A model generated the notes under the pieces. It was not told where the DNA came from. It worked only from the letters and a program-made list of their open reading frames with translations, and ran no database searches. The position numbers were made by a program, and so were the translations under genes. A DNA stretch of 64,000 nucleotides from Cupriavidus nantongensis. Lineage in GTDB: Bacteria > Pseudomonadota > Gammaproteobacteria > Burkholderiales > Burkholderiaceae. The stretch spans positions 2,658,967 to 2,722,966 of the forward strand of contig NZ_CP014844.1 of assembly GCF_001598055.1 (NCBI RefSeq). The letters are read 5' to 3'. Of this stretch, positions 16,426 to 25,728 are shown one piece after another (position 1 is the stretch's first letter; every line of letters begins with the position of its first letter).

Positions 16426-18002
16426 GAGGCGGCCTCCACGGGTTGCAGCAGCAGCGCCTGGTCGGACAGCAGTTCGCCGGCAAAGCGGCGCGGCACCGGC
16501 ACGCCATCGCTGTCGGCCAGCACCTGCCACTGCCCTGCGAGCGCCAGCGTCTGCCGCTGCGCGGAAAAATTGATGCAGGCCACGCGCACGTCGTCGCCAT
16601 GCCTGCGGCGATAGGCGAGCACCTCCGGCGGCGACGGCAGCTCTTCCCAGCTGCCGCGGCGCAGCGCCGGGCTGGCGCGCCGCTGTGCGATCAGGGCGCG
16701 GTACAGGTGCAGGATCGAATCGGCCCGCGCCCTCTGCGTGGCCACCGACAGCTCACCCGCATCGGGCGGAAACGGCAGCCACGGGCGCGCGCCGTCCCAG
16801 CCATGCGGCGGCGCCTGCAACCACGGCAGCGGTGCGCGCGAGCCGTCGCGGCCGCCGGGATCGACGCGCTCGTGCGGCAACGTCACGCAGTCCTGCAGGC
16901 CGAGCTCTTCGCCCTGGAACAGGAACGGGGTGCCGCGCAGCGTCAGCAGCATCAGCGCCGCGGCGCGGGCGCGGCACAGCGAGCCGCCGTAGCGGGTACG
17001 GTGACGCTCGTTGTCATGGTTGGACAGCACCCAGGTCGGCCACGCCTGGGCCGGCTGCAGAAGCGCATCGACCTCGCGGATGCAGGTGCGGAACACCACC
17101 GGGTCCCACGGGGCGTCCAGCGGCGGAAAGTTGAACGACAGGTGCAGCTCGTCGCCGGCGCCGTAGTACTGCACCACGGTCGCGGTCGAGCGGATGTTGA
17201 CCTCGCCCACCAGCACGCGGTGGCCCGGGTAGCTGTCCACCAGCCGCCGGATGCCACGCAAGACTTCGTGGCTGTAGGGATCGTCGTTGAAGTGCGCCAG
17301 CGGCTCGCCGGCCAGGCAACGCGGGTGGTCGGCGAAGCTCGGATCCTTGCCGACGCAATGCGCCACGTCGATGCGGAAGCCGTCCACGCCGCGGTCCAGC
17401 CAGAAGCGCAGCACGCCATGCATGGCCGCCACCACCTCCGGGTTGCGCCAGTTCAGGTCCGGCTGCTGCGGCAGGAACAGGTGAAGATAGTATTGCCCGG
17501 AATGCGCATCCCAGGTCCAGGCGCTGCCGGCGCCGATCGCGGCGCGCCAGTCGTTGGGCTGGTCGCGCCAGATGTACCAGTCGCGCTTCGGATGGTCGCG
17601 CGCGCTGCGCGAGGCCACGAACCAGGGGTGCTGGTCGGAGGTATGGTTGGGGACGAAGTCCAGCAGCACGCGCAGCCCGCGCGCATGTGCGGCGTCGAGC
17701 AGCGCCTGCATGTCGGCCAGCGTGCCAAACAGCGGGTCGATATCGCAGTAATCGCTGATGTCATAGCCGGCATCGGCCATCGGCGAGCGGAACACCGGCG
17801 ACAGCCAGATAGTGTCCGCGCCGAGCCAGCAGACATGGTCCAGCCGCGCGGCAATGCCGCGCAGGTCGCCCACCCCATCGCCGTTGCCGTCGGCAAAGGA
17901 ACGCGGATAGATCTGGTAGACGATCGCATCCTGCCACCACGGCGGCTCGTCGGCCACGGCAGGCAGCGGGTTTTCCGAAACGGGCGTGCGGTCTTCAGCC
18001 AT
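16422..18002 (-). CDS. GH13 alpha-glucosidase / oligo-1,6-glucosidase-like enzyme
   Basis: 526 aa GH13 subfamily enzyme with all catalytic residues: Asp212 (GFRIDVAH), Glu267 (LVGEVN) and Asp330 (LSNHDNERH). WWQDAIVYQIYPRSFADGNG at residues 22-41 is the classic opening of the alpha-glucosidase / oligo-1,6-glucosidase group, and QGEELG follows the NHD motif. Likely action: exo-hydrolysis of short alpha-glucans, maltose or isomaltose-type sugars. The ATG at 18002 is preferred because upstream in-frame codons read like untranslated Cys/His/Arg-rich sequence. First gene of the unit with TreS-like, ASRT-family and LLM genes. Nothing recognisable in the 274 bp upstream. Confidence 0.87.
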   Translation of the reverse strand: MAEDRTPVSENPLPAVADEPPWWQDAIVYQIYPRSFADGNGDGVGDLRGIAARLDHVCWLGADTIWLSPVFRSPMADAGYDISDYCDIDPLFGTLADMQALLDAAHARGLRVLLDFVPNHTSDQHPWFVASRSARDHPKRDWYIWRDQPNDWRAAIGAGSAWTWDAHSGQYYLHLFLPQQPDLNWRNPEVVAAMHGVLRFWLDRGVDGFRIDVAHCVGKDPSFADHPRCLAGEPLAHFNDDPYSHEVLRGIRRLVDSYPGHRVLVGEVNIRSTATVVQYYGAGDELHLSFNFPPLDAPWDPVVFRTCIREVDALLQPAQAWPTWVLSNHDNERHRTRYGGSLCRARAAALMLLTLRGTPFLFQGEELGLQDCVTLPHERVDPGGRDGSRAPLPWLQAPPHGWDGARPWLPFPPDAGELSVATQRARADSILHLYRALIAQRRASPALRRGSWEELPSPPEVLAYRRRHGDDVRVACINFSAQRQTLALAGQWQVLADSDGVPVPRRFAGELLSDQALLLQPVEAAS

Positions 18003-18276
18003 AGCGCAGGGTCCGGGCGGGTATGGCCTGCCTGACACGCAATGTCTGTGCCGAATGCTCCGGCGCAGCGCATCGACGCAGCCGGCCGGCAGGCTATGCA
18101 AAAAGCACCCGGCCCACCACGCGCCTGGCTGTAAAACCTTCCCGCGCTCGCCCTGCAAGCTCAAGCGCGCTTTGCGCCATGCGGTGTGTTACCGAGCATG
18201 GCGGTTAATTGCGTTAATGAAGGCGGAAGCACGCCGGGGCCGGCTTGCGGCCCGCACATGTCACCGGCGCCAGTTA

Positions 18277-18762
18277 TCAGAACATCGCACTGCTCATCAG
18301 CGCCTTGGCGACCAGCATGCCCGGTTCGTCCTGCTGGTTTGCTCCGGCGGAGTCGGCATACACCGCCACCTCGGTCACCACCTGGCGCCGGCCACGGCGC
18401 ACTACCTCGGCAACGGCACGCAGCGCAACGCCCTGCGCGGCAGCCAGGTACTGCACCGAGAGCGAGCTGGTGGCCCCGCCCTTCACCTCGTCAGCACGGG
18501 CGCCGGAAGCGGCCGCGGCGGCGCCGGCGATATCGATCAGCGTCGCGATCACGCCGCCGTGGACAGTGCTGCCATGGGTCACATTGGTGGGCAGGTACGG
18601 CATGAACAGCTCGACATGATCGGGCGCGAGCTGGTCGAGCCGCACGCCGAGCGCGCGCGCCACCGGCGACGCCATCAGCACGCTATCGACCATGGCGCGC
18701 ATGCGCGGGTCGACCGCAGCAGTGCCGTCGGTACCGGGCTGGTGGAGTATGGCTTGCAGCAT
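18277..18762 (-). CDS. PaaI-family hotdog thioesterase
   Basis: 161 aa hotdog-fold acyl-CoA thioesterase. The signature HGGVIATLIDIAGAAAA at about residues 68-84 contains the His-Gly-Gly of the PaaI/DUF4442 group; the second half (SLSVQYLAAAQG, VTEVAVYAD) forms the beta-sheet. These enzymes hydrolyse aromatic or aliphatic acyl-CoAs. It is monocistronic with its own ATG and a GGGAGCC ribosome site. The substrate cannot be read from the sequence. Confidence 0.8.
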   Translation of the reverse strand: MLQAILHQPGTDGTAAVDPRMRAMVDSVLMASPVARALGVRLDQLAPDHVELFMPYLPTNVTHGSTVHGGVIATLIDIAGAAAAASGARADEVKGGATSSLSVQYLAAAQGVALRAVAEVVRRGRRQVVTEVAVYADSAGANQQDEPGMLVAKALMSSAMF

Positions 18763-18926
18763 GGCGGCTCCCTGGTCTGGCTTTGCATGCCATGAGCGTA
18801 GAAGCCGGCGAACGCTGCCTCAATGACGTCGCAGGTAATCGGTGCGCGGCAGTGAGGCTGGATTGCCGATGCGTTCCGGCCCTGTGGCCGGCATGGCGGT
18901 TCGGTGGAACCGGGCGCCTCAGGCCG

Positions 18927-18932
18927 TATAAT
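18927..18932 (+). promoter_or_regulatory. Candidate -10 box (TATAAT)
   Basis: An exact TATAAT in GC-rich DNA, 41 bp before the preferred start of the DUF1289 gene. The matching -35 is weak (GTGGAA with a 17-bp spacer). If used, the transcript would begin near 18939, which excludes an ATG at 18934 and supports the start at 18973. Confidence 0.4.
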
Positions 18933-18972
18933 GTGCTCCCGCTTCACCGCCCCTTGCCTCTCTGCCCCGACG

Positions 18973-19224
18973 ATGCCGCAGCCGCCCGAATCCCACGCCG
19001 TCCACGCCGAACCGGACCCGGGCACCACGGACGCCGCGCTGTCCGAGCGCCCCGACAGCCCCTGCATCGGCATCTGCTCGACGCTGTTCGACGAGGTGTG
19101 CCAGGGCTGCGGCCGCACCGCGGCCGAGGTCAGCAACTGGGTATTTTTCAGCGACGAGGAAAAGCGGCGGGTGTGGGAACGCATCACGCGTGAAGGCACC
19201 GGCAAGCGTTTCCGCCAGGGGTGA
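18973..19224 (+). CDS. DUF1289 (YdhL-like) small protein
   Basis: 83 aa. The conserved core is SPCIGICSTLFDEVCQGCGR then SNWVFFSDEEKRRVWERI; the four cysteines (CxxxC ... CxxC) probably bind a metal. Function unknown in the family. The start at 18973 (MPQPPESHAV) was chosen over upstream in-frame ATGs (18904, 18934) because a TATAAT box lies at 18927-18932. The N-terminal 25 residues are variable and acidic. It ends 22 bp before the convergent MOSC gene. Confidence 0.75.
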   Translation: MPQPPESHAVHAEPDPGTTDAALSERPDSPCIGICSTLFDEVCQGCGRTAAEVSNWVFFSDEEKRRVWERITREGTGKRFRQG

Positions 19225-19246
19225 GCCGCGCTCGCCCGCAGCGGGG

Positions 19247-19975
19247 TCATTCCCCGGACAGGCGCCGCTCCATCGCTTCGACTTCGCGCCGTTCCAGCCG
19301 CTGCCGTGCCAGCTTGCGCCAGCTCTCGGCCAGCGGCACCAGCGCGGCCATTTCCTCCAGCGCGGCATAGTCGAGCCGGTCGACATACAGGACCTGCAGC
19401 AGACGCTGCAGCGACCAGCCGGGACAGGGCCGCGCCACCAGCTCCAGCATATCGCCCGCGGCCACGTCGCCGGTTTCCAGCACGCGGTAGTACCAGCCCG
19501 TGCGCAGGCTCTGCTGCACGGCGCGCGACATGCCCGCATAGCCGAAGCGGTGATTGAGCTTCCAGCACGGCTGGCGCGCCTGCGACACCTCGACCAGCGC
19601 CGTGCCCAGCCGGAAGCGGTCGCCGATGCAGACGTCGGCCTCGGTCAGGCCCGTGGTGCTCAGGTTCTCGCCGAAGGCGCCAGGCGTGTCGAGGATGCCG
19701 TCGGCCCCGTCGGCTGACGCGCCCTGTTCCCGCAGCGTCAGGCGCCACGCCGGGTAGTGGTCGAAGGCATAGTGGTGCAGCGCCTTTTCCGGGCCGCCGT
19801 GGTGGCGCGGATCGCCCTGCCCGTCGCCTTCAAGCCCGGTCGCGGTCACGCGCAGGCGCGCGCGCGTTGCGGCCTTGGCAATGCCGCTGGGTACGCCCTT
19901 GGGTCCGAACGGGCGCACGGCGCCGGTCAGCACCGCAGCGAGCGGCACGCGCAGGGGAGTTACGTACTGGCTCAT
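19247..19975 (-). CDS. MOSC-domain protein (YiiM-like)
   Basis: 242 aa. The MOSC core is visible: GLEGDGQGDPRHHGGPEKAL, GAFGENLSTTGLTEADVCIGD and the conserved cysteine in SQARQPCWKLNHR; the C-terminal helical extension (REVEAMERRLSGE) is the YiiM 3-alpha domain. MOSC proteins bind molybdenum cofactor; E. coli YiiM reduces N-hydroxylated bases such as 6-hydroxylaminopurine. The start at 19975 overlaps the upstream amidotransferase gene by ATGA, indicating translational coupling. Activity on hydroxylated compounds is inferred from the family. Confidence 0.85.
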   Translation of the reverse strand: MSQYVTPLRVPLAAVLTGAVRPFGPKGVPSGIAKAATRARLRVTATGLEGDGQGDPRHHGGPEKALHHYAFDHYPAWRLTLREQGASADGADGILDTPGAFGENLSTTGLTEADVCIGDRFRLGTALVEVSQARQPCWKLNHRFGYAGMSRAVQQSLRTGWYYRVLETGDVAAGDMLELVARPCPGWSLQRLLQVLYVDRLDYAALEEMAALVPLAESWRKLARQRLERREVEAMERRLSGE

Positions 19976-20679
19976 AGTCCGGCCTGCTCCAGCCAGCGCG
20001 CGAACATGCGCTCTCCCGCCGCCGCGACGCTGGCGCCGACTTGCGCGGTGCGCGCGCGGATGGTGCGGGGATCGATGCCGGCCTTGCCCAGTTCGACGGT
20101 ATGGCCGATCAGCCAGGCCTCGATATCGCGTGGCATGACCTCGGGGTGGAACTGCAGCGCCAGCACCTGGTTGCCAATGGCATAGGCCTGGTTCGGTACC
20201 GCCGCGGTCGAGGCCAGCAGCTGCGCGCCGGCGGGCAGGTCGAAGGTGTCGCCGTGCCAGTGCAGGACTTCCCATTGCGCCGCGGCCAGCTCGGCCAGCG
20301 CCGAATCGTGTCCGGCCGGCGTCGGCGTGACCGGTGCCCAGCCGATCTCGCGCGGGCCGGGGTAGACCCTGGCGCCGGCGGCGCGCGCGATCAGCTGCGC
20401 GCCAAGGCAGACGCCGATCAGCTTGCCGCCGGCGGCCAGGCGCTCGCGGATCAGCGCGATTTCCGCCTCCAGCCACGGATAGGCGTCGGTCTCGTAGACC
20501 CCGATGGGGCCGCCGAGCACCAGCAGCAGGTCGGCCGGCTCGCTGGCGATGGGGCCAAGGTCGTCGACGCCGGCCTGGAACACCCGCAGCGTGTGCCCGC
20601 GCGCGCGCAGGGCGTTGCCGATCACGCCCGCGTGCTCGAAGGCGACGTGCTGGATCACATGGGTGGTACGCGTTGTCAT
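19972..20679 (-). CDS. Class I glutamine amidotransferase (GMP synthase-like)
   Basis: 235 aa. The nucleophile is Cys91 in IGVCLGAQL, with His178 and Glu180 in LQFHPEV completing the triad; LLVLGGPIGVYE forms the oxyanion region. It lacks a synthetase domain and belongs to the stand-alone GuaA-like amidotransferases (YfeJ/PuuD-like neighbours), often gamma-glutamyl hydrolases. It is coupled to the MOSC gene through a 4-bp overlap. The acceptor substrate is unknown. Confidence 0.8.
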   Translation of the reverse strand: MTTRTTHVIQHVAFEHAGVIGNALRARGHTLRVFQAGVDDLGPIASEPADLLLVLGGPIGVYETDAYPWLEAEIALIRERLAAGGKLIGVCLGAQLIARAAGARVYPGPREIGWAPVTPTPAGHDSALAELAAAQWEVLHWHGDTFDLPAGAQLLASTAAVPNQAYAIGNQVLALQFHPEVMPRDIEAWLIGHTVELGKAGIDPRTIRARTAQVGASVAAAGERMFARWLEQAGL

Positions 20680-20809
20680 CAGGGGCTCCTGCCGGGATTG
20701 AGGGAGAGAAAGGCCCTCATGTTAGCGCCTGGCGCCAACTCCCGGCAGACGACCCGGGCATGACCTCGCCAGTTTGAGAACCTTCCCGGCGAGACATGCG
20801 TGGTCCGCG

Positions 20810-23269
20810 CTATTTTGTCGCAGGCGCCAGCACCAGCGCGCCTGCCGCGCCCTGCTGACCGTGGGCTGCCGCCGGCGGCATGGTGATGTACTCCACCGCC
20901 GCCCACTTGCCGATCCAGTCGCGGTAGCGCGGCAGCAGCGCATTGCCGGACTGCCCGGTGGAGTCCATGAAGCGCGACGCCGCCAGGTCGGACAGATCGT
21001 AGAGCGCGCGCACGCTGGCCGCATGGGTGTTCTCGAACGGCGCCTTGTCGTCGCGCAGGTTGTGCCGGCCGACGTTGACCGTGTAGGTGTCGCCGCCGGT
21101 CGGCACGCGCAGGCTGAACAACGGCGCCAGGTAGCCGACCTTGCCGAACGGCCGGTGCTCGAGCCGCGCCGCGTGGGCCTCGCCCCAGCGCCAGCGCGCG
21201 GGATCGTCGCCATAGCGGCGCGACAGGTCCGCCATGGCCTGGCTCCAGGCGTCGGCCACGGCATCGTCGCAGCTCTCGGCCGGGCCGGTATGGGGCCGGT
21301 CGCACCAGAACGCGCCCAGCTTGCGCGGATCGTGCAGGATGTTGAGCATGGGCTGCTGCACGTTGCGCTGGTCCCACAGGCGCACGAAGATCGCCTCGCC
21401 GGTCTTCTCCTCGAACAGCCGGCGCGAGAGCTCGCGCAGCCATGCGGTCACCACCAGCGGCTCGGCGCGCGCGGGGTCCATGGTGCCGTCCCACTGGCGC
21501 AAGGCCTGCAGCAAGGCGCGTTCGCGCGCCGGACGCGCGGCGTCATTGCTGACCGGCGCGGCCAGCAGCAGCGGCAGGACATCGCGCACCGCCAGCGAGA
21601 CCACGTCCTTCTGGATCGCGGCGAAGCTGTCGAAGCTGTGCTTCGGCGTGGCCGCGAGCAGCGTGCGGATGCGGTCGAAGCGATACGGCACCGTCCATTC
21701 GCTGGTGATGAAGTACGGATAGTCGGGCGCGACGATGCGCTGGTTGGCCGTCACGATCACGCCCCCGGCGGGGTTGTACTGGTGCGGCAGCGCCTCGAAC
21801 GGGATAAAGCCGGTCCAGTCGTAGCGCGCATCCCAGCCCGGGGCGGGCGCCAGGCCCTTGAGGTCGTTGTCGGCGCGGCGCAGCGGCACGCGGCCCGGCG
21901 CGTAGAAGCCGATATTGCCGTCGACGTCGGCATAGACGATGTTCTGCTGCGGCGAGTGGAAGTCGCGCAGTGCGTCGGTGAAAGTGTTCCAGTCGCGCGC
22001 CTGGTTCAGCCGCAGCCCCGCCACGAAGGTGCGGTCGTCCGGGCGCAGTGCGGTCCACTGGAACGCCACCACGTATTGCGCGCCCAGCGGCGCGGCGGCG
22101 CTGGCAAGCGATTCGGCCACGTCGGAAATCACCGGCCCGTGGCGCGTGCTGCGGACTTTCAGCGTCACGTCGGCGGCGCCCTTGACGCGGATGGTCTCGG
22201 TGCGGGTCTCGAACACGGCCCAGCCCTGCGGCGTCTGGTACTGGGTGTCGTTGCCCGGTCGCACGCGCTCGAGATACAGGTCTTGCACGTCGGGCGCGGT
22301 ATTGGTCAGGCCCCAGGCGATGCGGTCGTTGTGGCCCAGCACCACCAGCGGCATGCCGGGCAGCGTCGCGCCGGCCACCTCCAGCCCGGGCGCGCTCAGG
22401 CGCGCGAAGTACCACAGCGCAGGCGCCTGCAGCCCCAGATGCGGATCGTTGGCCAGCATCGGCTTGCCCGACTGCGTGTGCGCGCCCGACACCACCCAGT
22501 TGTTCGAGCCCATGCCCTCGACATAGCCCGGCGGCGCCTTGTCGGCGACGCTGGCCATCGCGCTCGCCAGCGGCGCCAGCTGCCGGTACAGATGGCCATA
22601 GTCCATGGTGCGTACCGGCTGCTCGCCCGGATACGGCGCCAGCAGTTCGCTGATGCGGGCCACCGGCAGCACCTGCGCCAGCCGCATGCGCAGCGTCTCC
22701 TGGACCCAGTTGCCGCCCAGGTCCCATGCCATCATGGTCTGCCAGCCCAGTGTGTCGGCCGGTTCCCAGCGCTCGGGCCGGGTGCGCAGCAGCAGGAACT
22801 CCGGCGGCAGCGGGCCCTTGCGCTGGTCGATCCATGCGTTGACGCCGTCGGCATAGGCCTGCAGCGCCGCGCGCGCCTCGGGCGACGCCTGCGCGAAGAT
22901 GGCCTCGGCGTTGCGCCGCACGCCCAGCGTGCGCAGGAACTTGTCGTTATCGAGAGCGGACGGGCCAAGGATTTCCGCGAGCCGCCCCGCGATGATGCGC
23001 TTGTTCATCTGCATCTGCCACAGCCGGTCCTGCGCGTGCACGTAGCCCAGCGCGAACCACGCGTCCGCCTTGCTGGCGGCGCGGATATGCGGCACGCCAT
23101 GGCTGTCGCGGACCACCGTGACCGCATCGCGCAACCCCGCCAGCACCTCGTTGCCCGACACCGGCGGCTGTGCCGCGTGGCGATACCAGACCAACGCGCC
23201 GGCTGCGGCGGCCACTGCAAGCCCCAGCAGCACTACCAGCCACCTGGCCAGCCGACCGATCCCGCGCAT
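20810..23269 (-). CDS. Penicillin acylase-family Ntn hydrolase
   Basis: 819 aa. An N-terminal signal anchor (LARWLVVLLGLAVAAAAGAL) exports the precursor; Ser255, in GSNNWVVSG, is the autocatalytic nucleophile that becomes the N-terminus of the beta subunit. HVQDRLWQM-like (YVHAQDRLWQMQMNKR) in the alpha subunit and NDPHLGL after the nucleophile are further family marks. Such enzymes cleave amides of beta-lactams or N-acyl homoserine lactones in the periplasm. The ATG at 23269 was chosen over one 39 bp upstream because a G6 ribosome site precedes it. Quorum quenching is possible but not demonstrable here. Confidence 0.87.
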   Translation of the reverse strand: MRGIGRLARWLVVLLGLAVAAAAGALVWYRHAAQPPVSGNEVLAGLRDAVTVVRDSHGVPHIRAASKADAWFALGYVHAQDRLWQMQMNKRIIAGRLAEILGPSALDNDKFLRTLGVRRNAEAIFAQASPEARAALQAYADGVNAWIDQRKGPLPPEFLLLRTRPERWEPADTLGWQTMMAWDLGGNWVQETLRMRLAQVLPVARISELLAPYPGEQPVRTMDYGHLYRQLAPLASAMASVADKAPPGYVEGMGSNNWVVSGAHTQSGKPMLANDPHLGLQAPALWYFARLSAPGLEVAGATLPGMPLVVLGHNDRIAWGLTNTAPDVQDLYLERVRPGNDTQYQTPQGWAVFETRTETIRVKGAADVTLKVRSTRHGPVISDVAESLASAAAPLGAQYVVAFQWTALRPDDRTFVAGLRLNQARDWNTFTDALRDFHSPQQNIVYADVDGNIGFYAPGRVPLRRADNDLKGLAPAPGWDARYDWTGFIPFEALPHQYNPAGGVIVTANQRIVAPDYPYFITSEWTVPYRFDRIRTLLAATPKHSFDSFAAIQKDVVSLAVRDVLPLLLAAPVSNDAARPARERALLQALRQWDGTMDPARAEPLVVTAWLRELSRRLFEEKTGEAIFVRLWDQRNVQQPMLNILHDPRKLGAFWCDRPHTGPAESCDDAVADAWSQAMADLSRRYGDDPARWRWGEAHAARLEHRPFGKVGYLAPLFSLRVPTGGDTYTVNVGRHNLRDDKAPFENTHAASVRALYDLSDLAASRFMDSTGQSGNALLPRYRDWIGKWAAVEYITMPPAAAHGQQGAAGALVLAPATK

Positions 23270-23320
23270 CGTTGCCCCCCCTTTTGTCGTTGTGATGTTG
23301 TTCCGCACATTATCCCGACG

Positions 23321-23348
23321 AAAAAATGCCCGGACCAGCCGGGCATTT
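23321..23348 (-). terminator. Intrinsic terminator of the aldehyde dehydrogenase gene
   Basis: Perfect 10-bp stem AAATGCCCGG / CCGGGCATTT with a 5-nt loop; on the minus strand the stem is followed by a run of T (from the A6 at 23321-23326). It lies 33 bp beyond the aldehyde dehydrogenase stop and 52 bp before the acylase start. Confidence 0.85.
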
Positions 23349-23380
23349 CCTCGCTGATGGCCTGCTTGCCCTAGCGCCCG

Positions 23381-24814
23381 TCAGGCGGCGGACTTCTTCA
23401 GCTGCAGCGACTTGTACTCGAGGAATTCCTCGAGCCCGTACTTGCCGGCTTCGCGCCCATTGCCGGACTGCTTGAAGCCACCGAACGGCGCCTGCATGTT
23501 GAACGGCCCGCCGTTGATATCGACCTGACCGGTGCGGATGCGGCGCGCCACGCGGATCGCGCGCGCCTCGTCGCCGGACCACACGCCGCCGCCCAGGCCG
23601 TAGATGCTGTCGTTGGCAATGCGCACCGCGTCTTCCTCGGTGTCATAGCAGATGATCGACAGCACTGGCCCGAAGATCTCTTCCTGCGCCACTGTCGCAC
23701 GCGGCTCGACGTTGCCGAGCACGGTCGGCTTGACGTAGAAGCCCTGGTCCAGCCCTTCCGGGGTCTCGGGGCCGCCGGCCACCAGCTCGGCGCCCTCTTC
23801 CAGGCCGCGGCGGATATAGCCGGTCACGCGGTCCTTCTGCACCGCAGAGATCAGCGGGCCCAGCTTGCTGGTTTCCTGCAGCGGATCGCCCAGGGTAAAG
23901 CCCGCCACCACCTTCTGCGCGATCGCCTTGACTTCGTCGTAGCGGGCGCGCGGCACCAGCATGCGCGTGTGCGCCGAGCAGGTCTGGCCGGAGTTGAGGA
24001 AACAGGCGTTGATGGTGCCCTTGACCGCTGCCGGCAGGTCGGCATCGTCCAGGATCACCGAGGCCGACTTGCCGCCCAGTTCCAGCGCGACACGCTTGAC
24101 GGTCTGTGCCGCCAGCTCGGACACGCGCTTGCCGGCGCGGGTCGAGCCGGTGAACGACACCATGTCGACTTCCGGATGGCTGGCCAGTACCTCGCCCACC
24201 ACCGGGCCATAGCCGGTCACCAGGTTGAACACGCCGGGCGGCAGCCCCGCGGCCTCGATCACCTCGGCCAGCACGAAGGCATTGAGCGGCGCCACCTCGG
24301 ACGGCTTGAGCACCACGGTGCAGCCCGCGGCCAGCGCCGGCGCCACCTTCAGCGTGATCTGGTTGAGCGGGTAGTTCCACGGCGTGATCGCGCCGACCAC
24401 GCCCACCGGCTCGCGCACCACCAGCGAGTTGCCGACTTCTTCCTCGAAGCGGAACTCTTCCAGCAGCCTGGCAGCCTGGCCCCAGTTGTAGACCGGGCCG
24501 CCCACCTGGATCGCGCGTGCCAGCTTGATCGGCATGCCGACTTCGCCGGCGATCAGCTGGGCCAGTTCTTCGCTGCGCGCCTTCAGCCCTTCGGCGATCC
24601 TGGCGATATAGCCGGCGCGCACTGCCGGCGGCGTGGCCGACCAGCCGTCGAAGGCCGCGCGCGCGGCCTGGATGGCGTCTTCGGCGTCGCGGGCCGAGCC
24701 CTCCGGAATAGTCCCCATCACCGCTTCGGTGGCGGAATGAATGACGTCGATCTTGCCGGTGCCGTGGGGCGCGACCCACTTGCCGTTAATAAAGAGTTTG
24801 TCTCGTTGTTGCAT
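23381..24814 (-). CDS. NAD(P)-dependent aldehyde dehydrogenase
   Basis: 477 aa aldehyde dehydrogenase superfamily protein. The catalytic cysteine is Cys279 in NSGQTCSA and the general base Glu lies in [17 protein letters not shown] is the cofactor loop and EEIFGPVLS a late structural motif. I start at the ATG 24814 ([13 protein letters not shown]), since a GTG two codons earlier adds nothing family-like. The closest types act on broad aliphatic or aromatic aldehydes; no neighbour fixes the substrate. It is monocistronic with a downstream terminator. Confidence 0.88.
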   Translation of the reverse strand: MQQRDKLFINGKWVAPHGTGKIDVIHSATEAVMGTIPEGSARDAEDAIQAARAAFDGWSATPPAVRAGYIARIAEGLKARSEELAQLIAGEVGMPIKLARAIQVGGPVYNWGQAARLLEEFRFEEEVGNSLVVREPVGVVGAITPWNYPLNQITLKVAPALAAGCTVVLKPSEVAPLNAFVLAEVIEAAGLPPGVFNLVTGYGPVVGEVLASHPEVDMVSFTGSTRAGKRVSELAAQTVKRVALELGGKSASVILDDADLPAAVKGTINACFLNSGQTCSAHTRMLVPRARYDEVKAIAQKVVAGFTLGDPLQETSKLGPLISAVQKDRVTGYIRRGLEEGAELVAGGPETPEGLDQGFYVKPTVLGNVEPRATVAQEEIFGPVLSIICYDTEEDAVRIANDSIYGLGGGVWSGDEARAIRVARRIRTGQVDINGGPFNMQAPFGGFKQSGNGREAGKYGLEEFLEYKSLQLKKSAA

Positions 24815-25059
24815 GGCCACAGTTCTCGGTTTGGTGAATTGGCGATTGCAATTTTTTGTTACTTTTATGGTGCACGCACATTGTAGAGCGGATTCCCGCC
24901 TATGTTATGGCGCTGCGGAAAATGGCGCCGGCCGCGCCTGCCGCCTGGCACAAGAACCTGGCGATAATCGGCCGCGGGTGACAGACGGGAGACACGCGAC
25001 TCGTTGACTGGGGAAACCCGCCACGGCGCGCGCACATAACAAGACTAAGGGGGCGAGGC

Positions 25060-25662
25060 ATGGTCGATCCGATCTACCGCAAGACGGAGGCGGGGCAGGA
25101 CGAAATCCGCAGCCGCGCGCGCAAGCTGGACCACAAGCTGCGCGCACTGCTGCTGATGGTCAACGGCGAGCGCCGCGAACAGGCCTTGCTGGCGCAGGTG
25201 GCGGGCATGGGGATCGGCCCGGAGGCGATGGCGACGCTGCTGGCGCAGGGGCTGGTGGAAGCCGTTGCCGAGCCGGCACAGCCATCCGCCGCCGCGCCGC
25301 AAGAACTCGCACATGTCGCGCCACCGGCTGCCGACACCAACCTGTTCTCGGTCTACGCGATGCGCCATGCGCCGGTGGCAGAGGCAGCGGCGCCGCCGCA
25401 CACCAGTGCAGCCGGCGTCCACTCGCCCGCCGAGGTCCAGGCATACCAGCGCCTCTACCATTTCTATACCGACGTGATCGGGCAGCATCTCGGGCTGCGC
25501 GGCTACATGCTGCAGGTGAAGGTGGAGAAAGCCGGCGACCTGCCCGCGCTGATGGCGCTGCGCGAGCCGCTGCACGCGGCGCTGCTCAAGGCGCGGGGCG
25601 AGATCACCGCCCGCGCCATCACGGCGCAGCTGGACCAGGTCCGCGACGGCAGCGCCGCCTGA
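25060..25662 (+). CDS. Hypothetical protein, winged-helix-like N-terminus
   Basis: 200 aa, not recognised as a named family. Residues 1-75 are charged and helical (RKTEAGQDEIRSRARKLDHK, then LLMVNGERREQALLAQ), resembling the small DNA-binding-like N-terminus of several Ralstonia/Cupriavidus proteins; residues 85-125 are Ala/Pro-rich; the C-terminal 75 residues (SPAEVQAYQRLYHFYTDVIG) form a predicted helical bundle. No signal peptide or TM. It is divergent from the aldehyde dehydrogenase gene across a 245-bp gap. A regulatory role is only a guess. Confidence 0.6.
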   Translation: MVDPIYRKTEAGQDEIRSRARKLDHKLRALLLMVNGERREQALLAQVAGMGIGPEAMATLLAQGLVEAVAEPAQPSAAAPQELAHVAPPAADTNLFSVYAMRHAPVAEAAAPPHTSAAGVHSPAEVQAYQRLYHFYTDVIGQHLGLRGYMLQVKVEKAGDLPALMALREPLHAALLKARGEITARAITAQLDQVRDGSAA

Positions 25663-25680
25663 CACGCCACGCCAGACAGC

Positions 25681-25705
25681 AAAAAGGCCGCCCGCAGGCG
25701 GCCTT
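25681..25705 (-). terminator. Intrinsic terminator between convergent genes
   Basis: 9-bp perfect stem AAGGCCGCC / GGCGGCCTT with loop CGCA; the A5 at its left end gives a T-run for the minus strand, so it mainly ends the ABC-F gene. It also lies 19 bp after the plus-strand gene. Confidence 0.8.
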
Positions 25706-25728
25706 CAGCATGCAGCGGGGTGCGGCGC

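Noticed and set aside
14125-18035. Two long plus-strand frames (829 and 530 codons) over the GH13 genes
   Set aside because: Antisense shadows of intact glycosidase genes with full catalytic triads.
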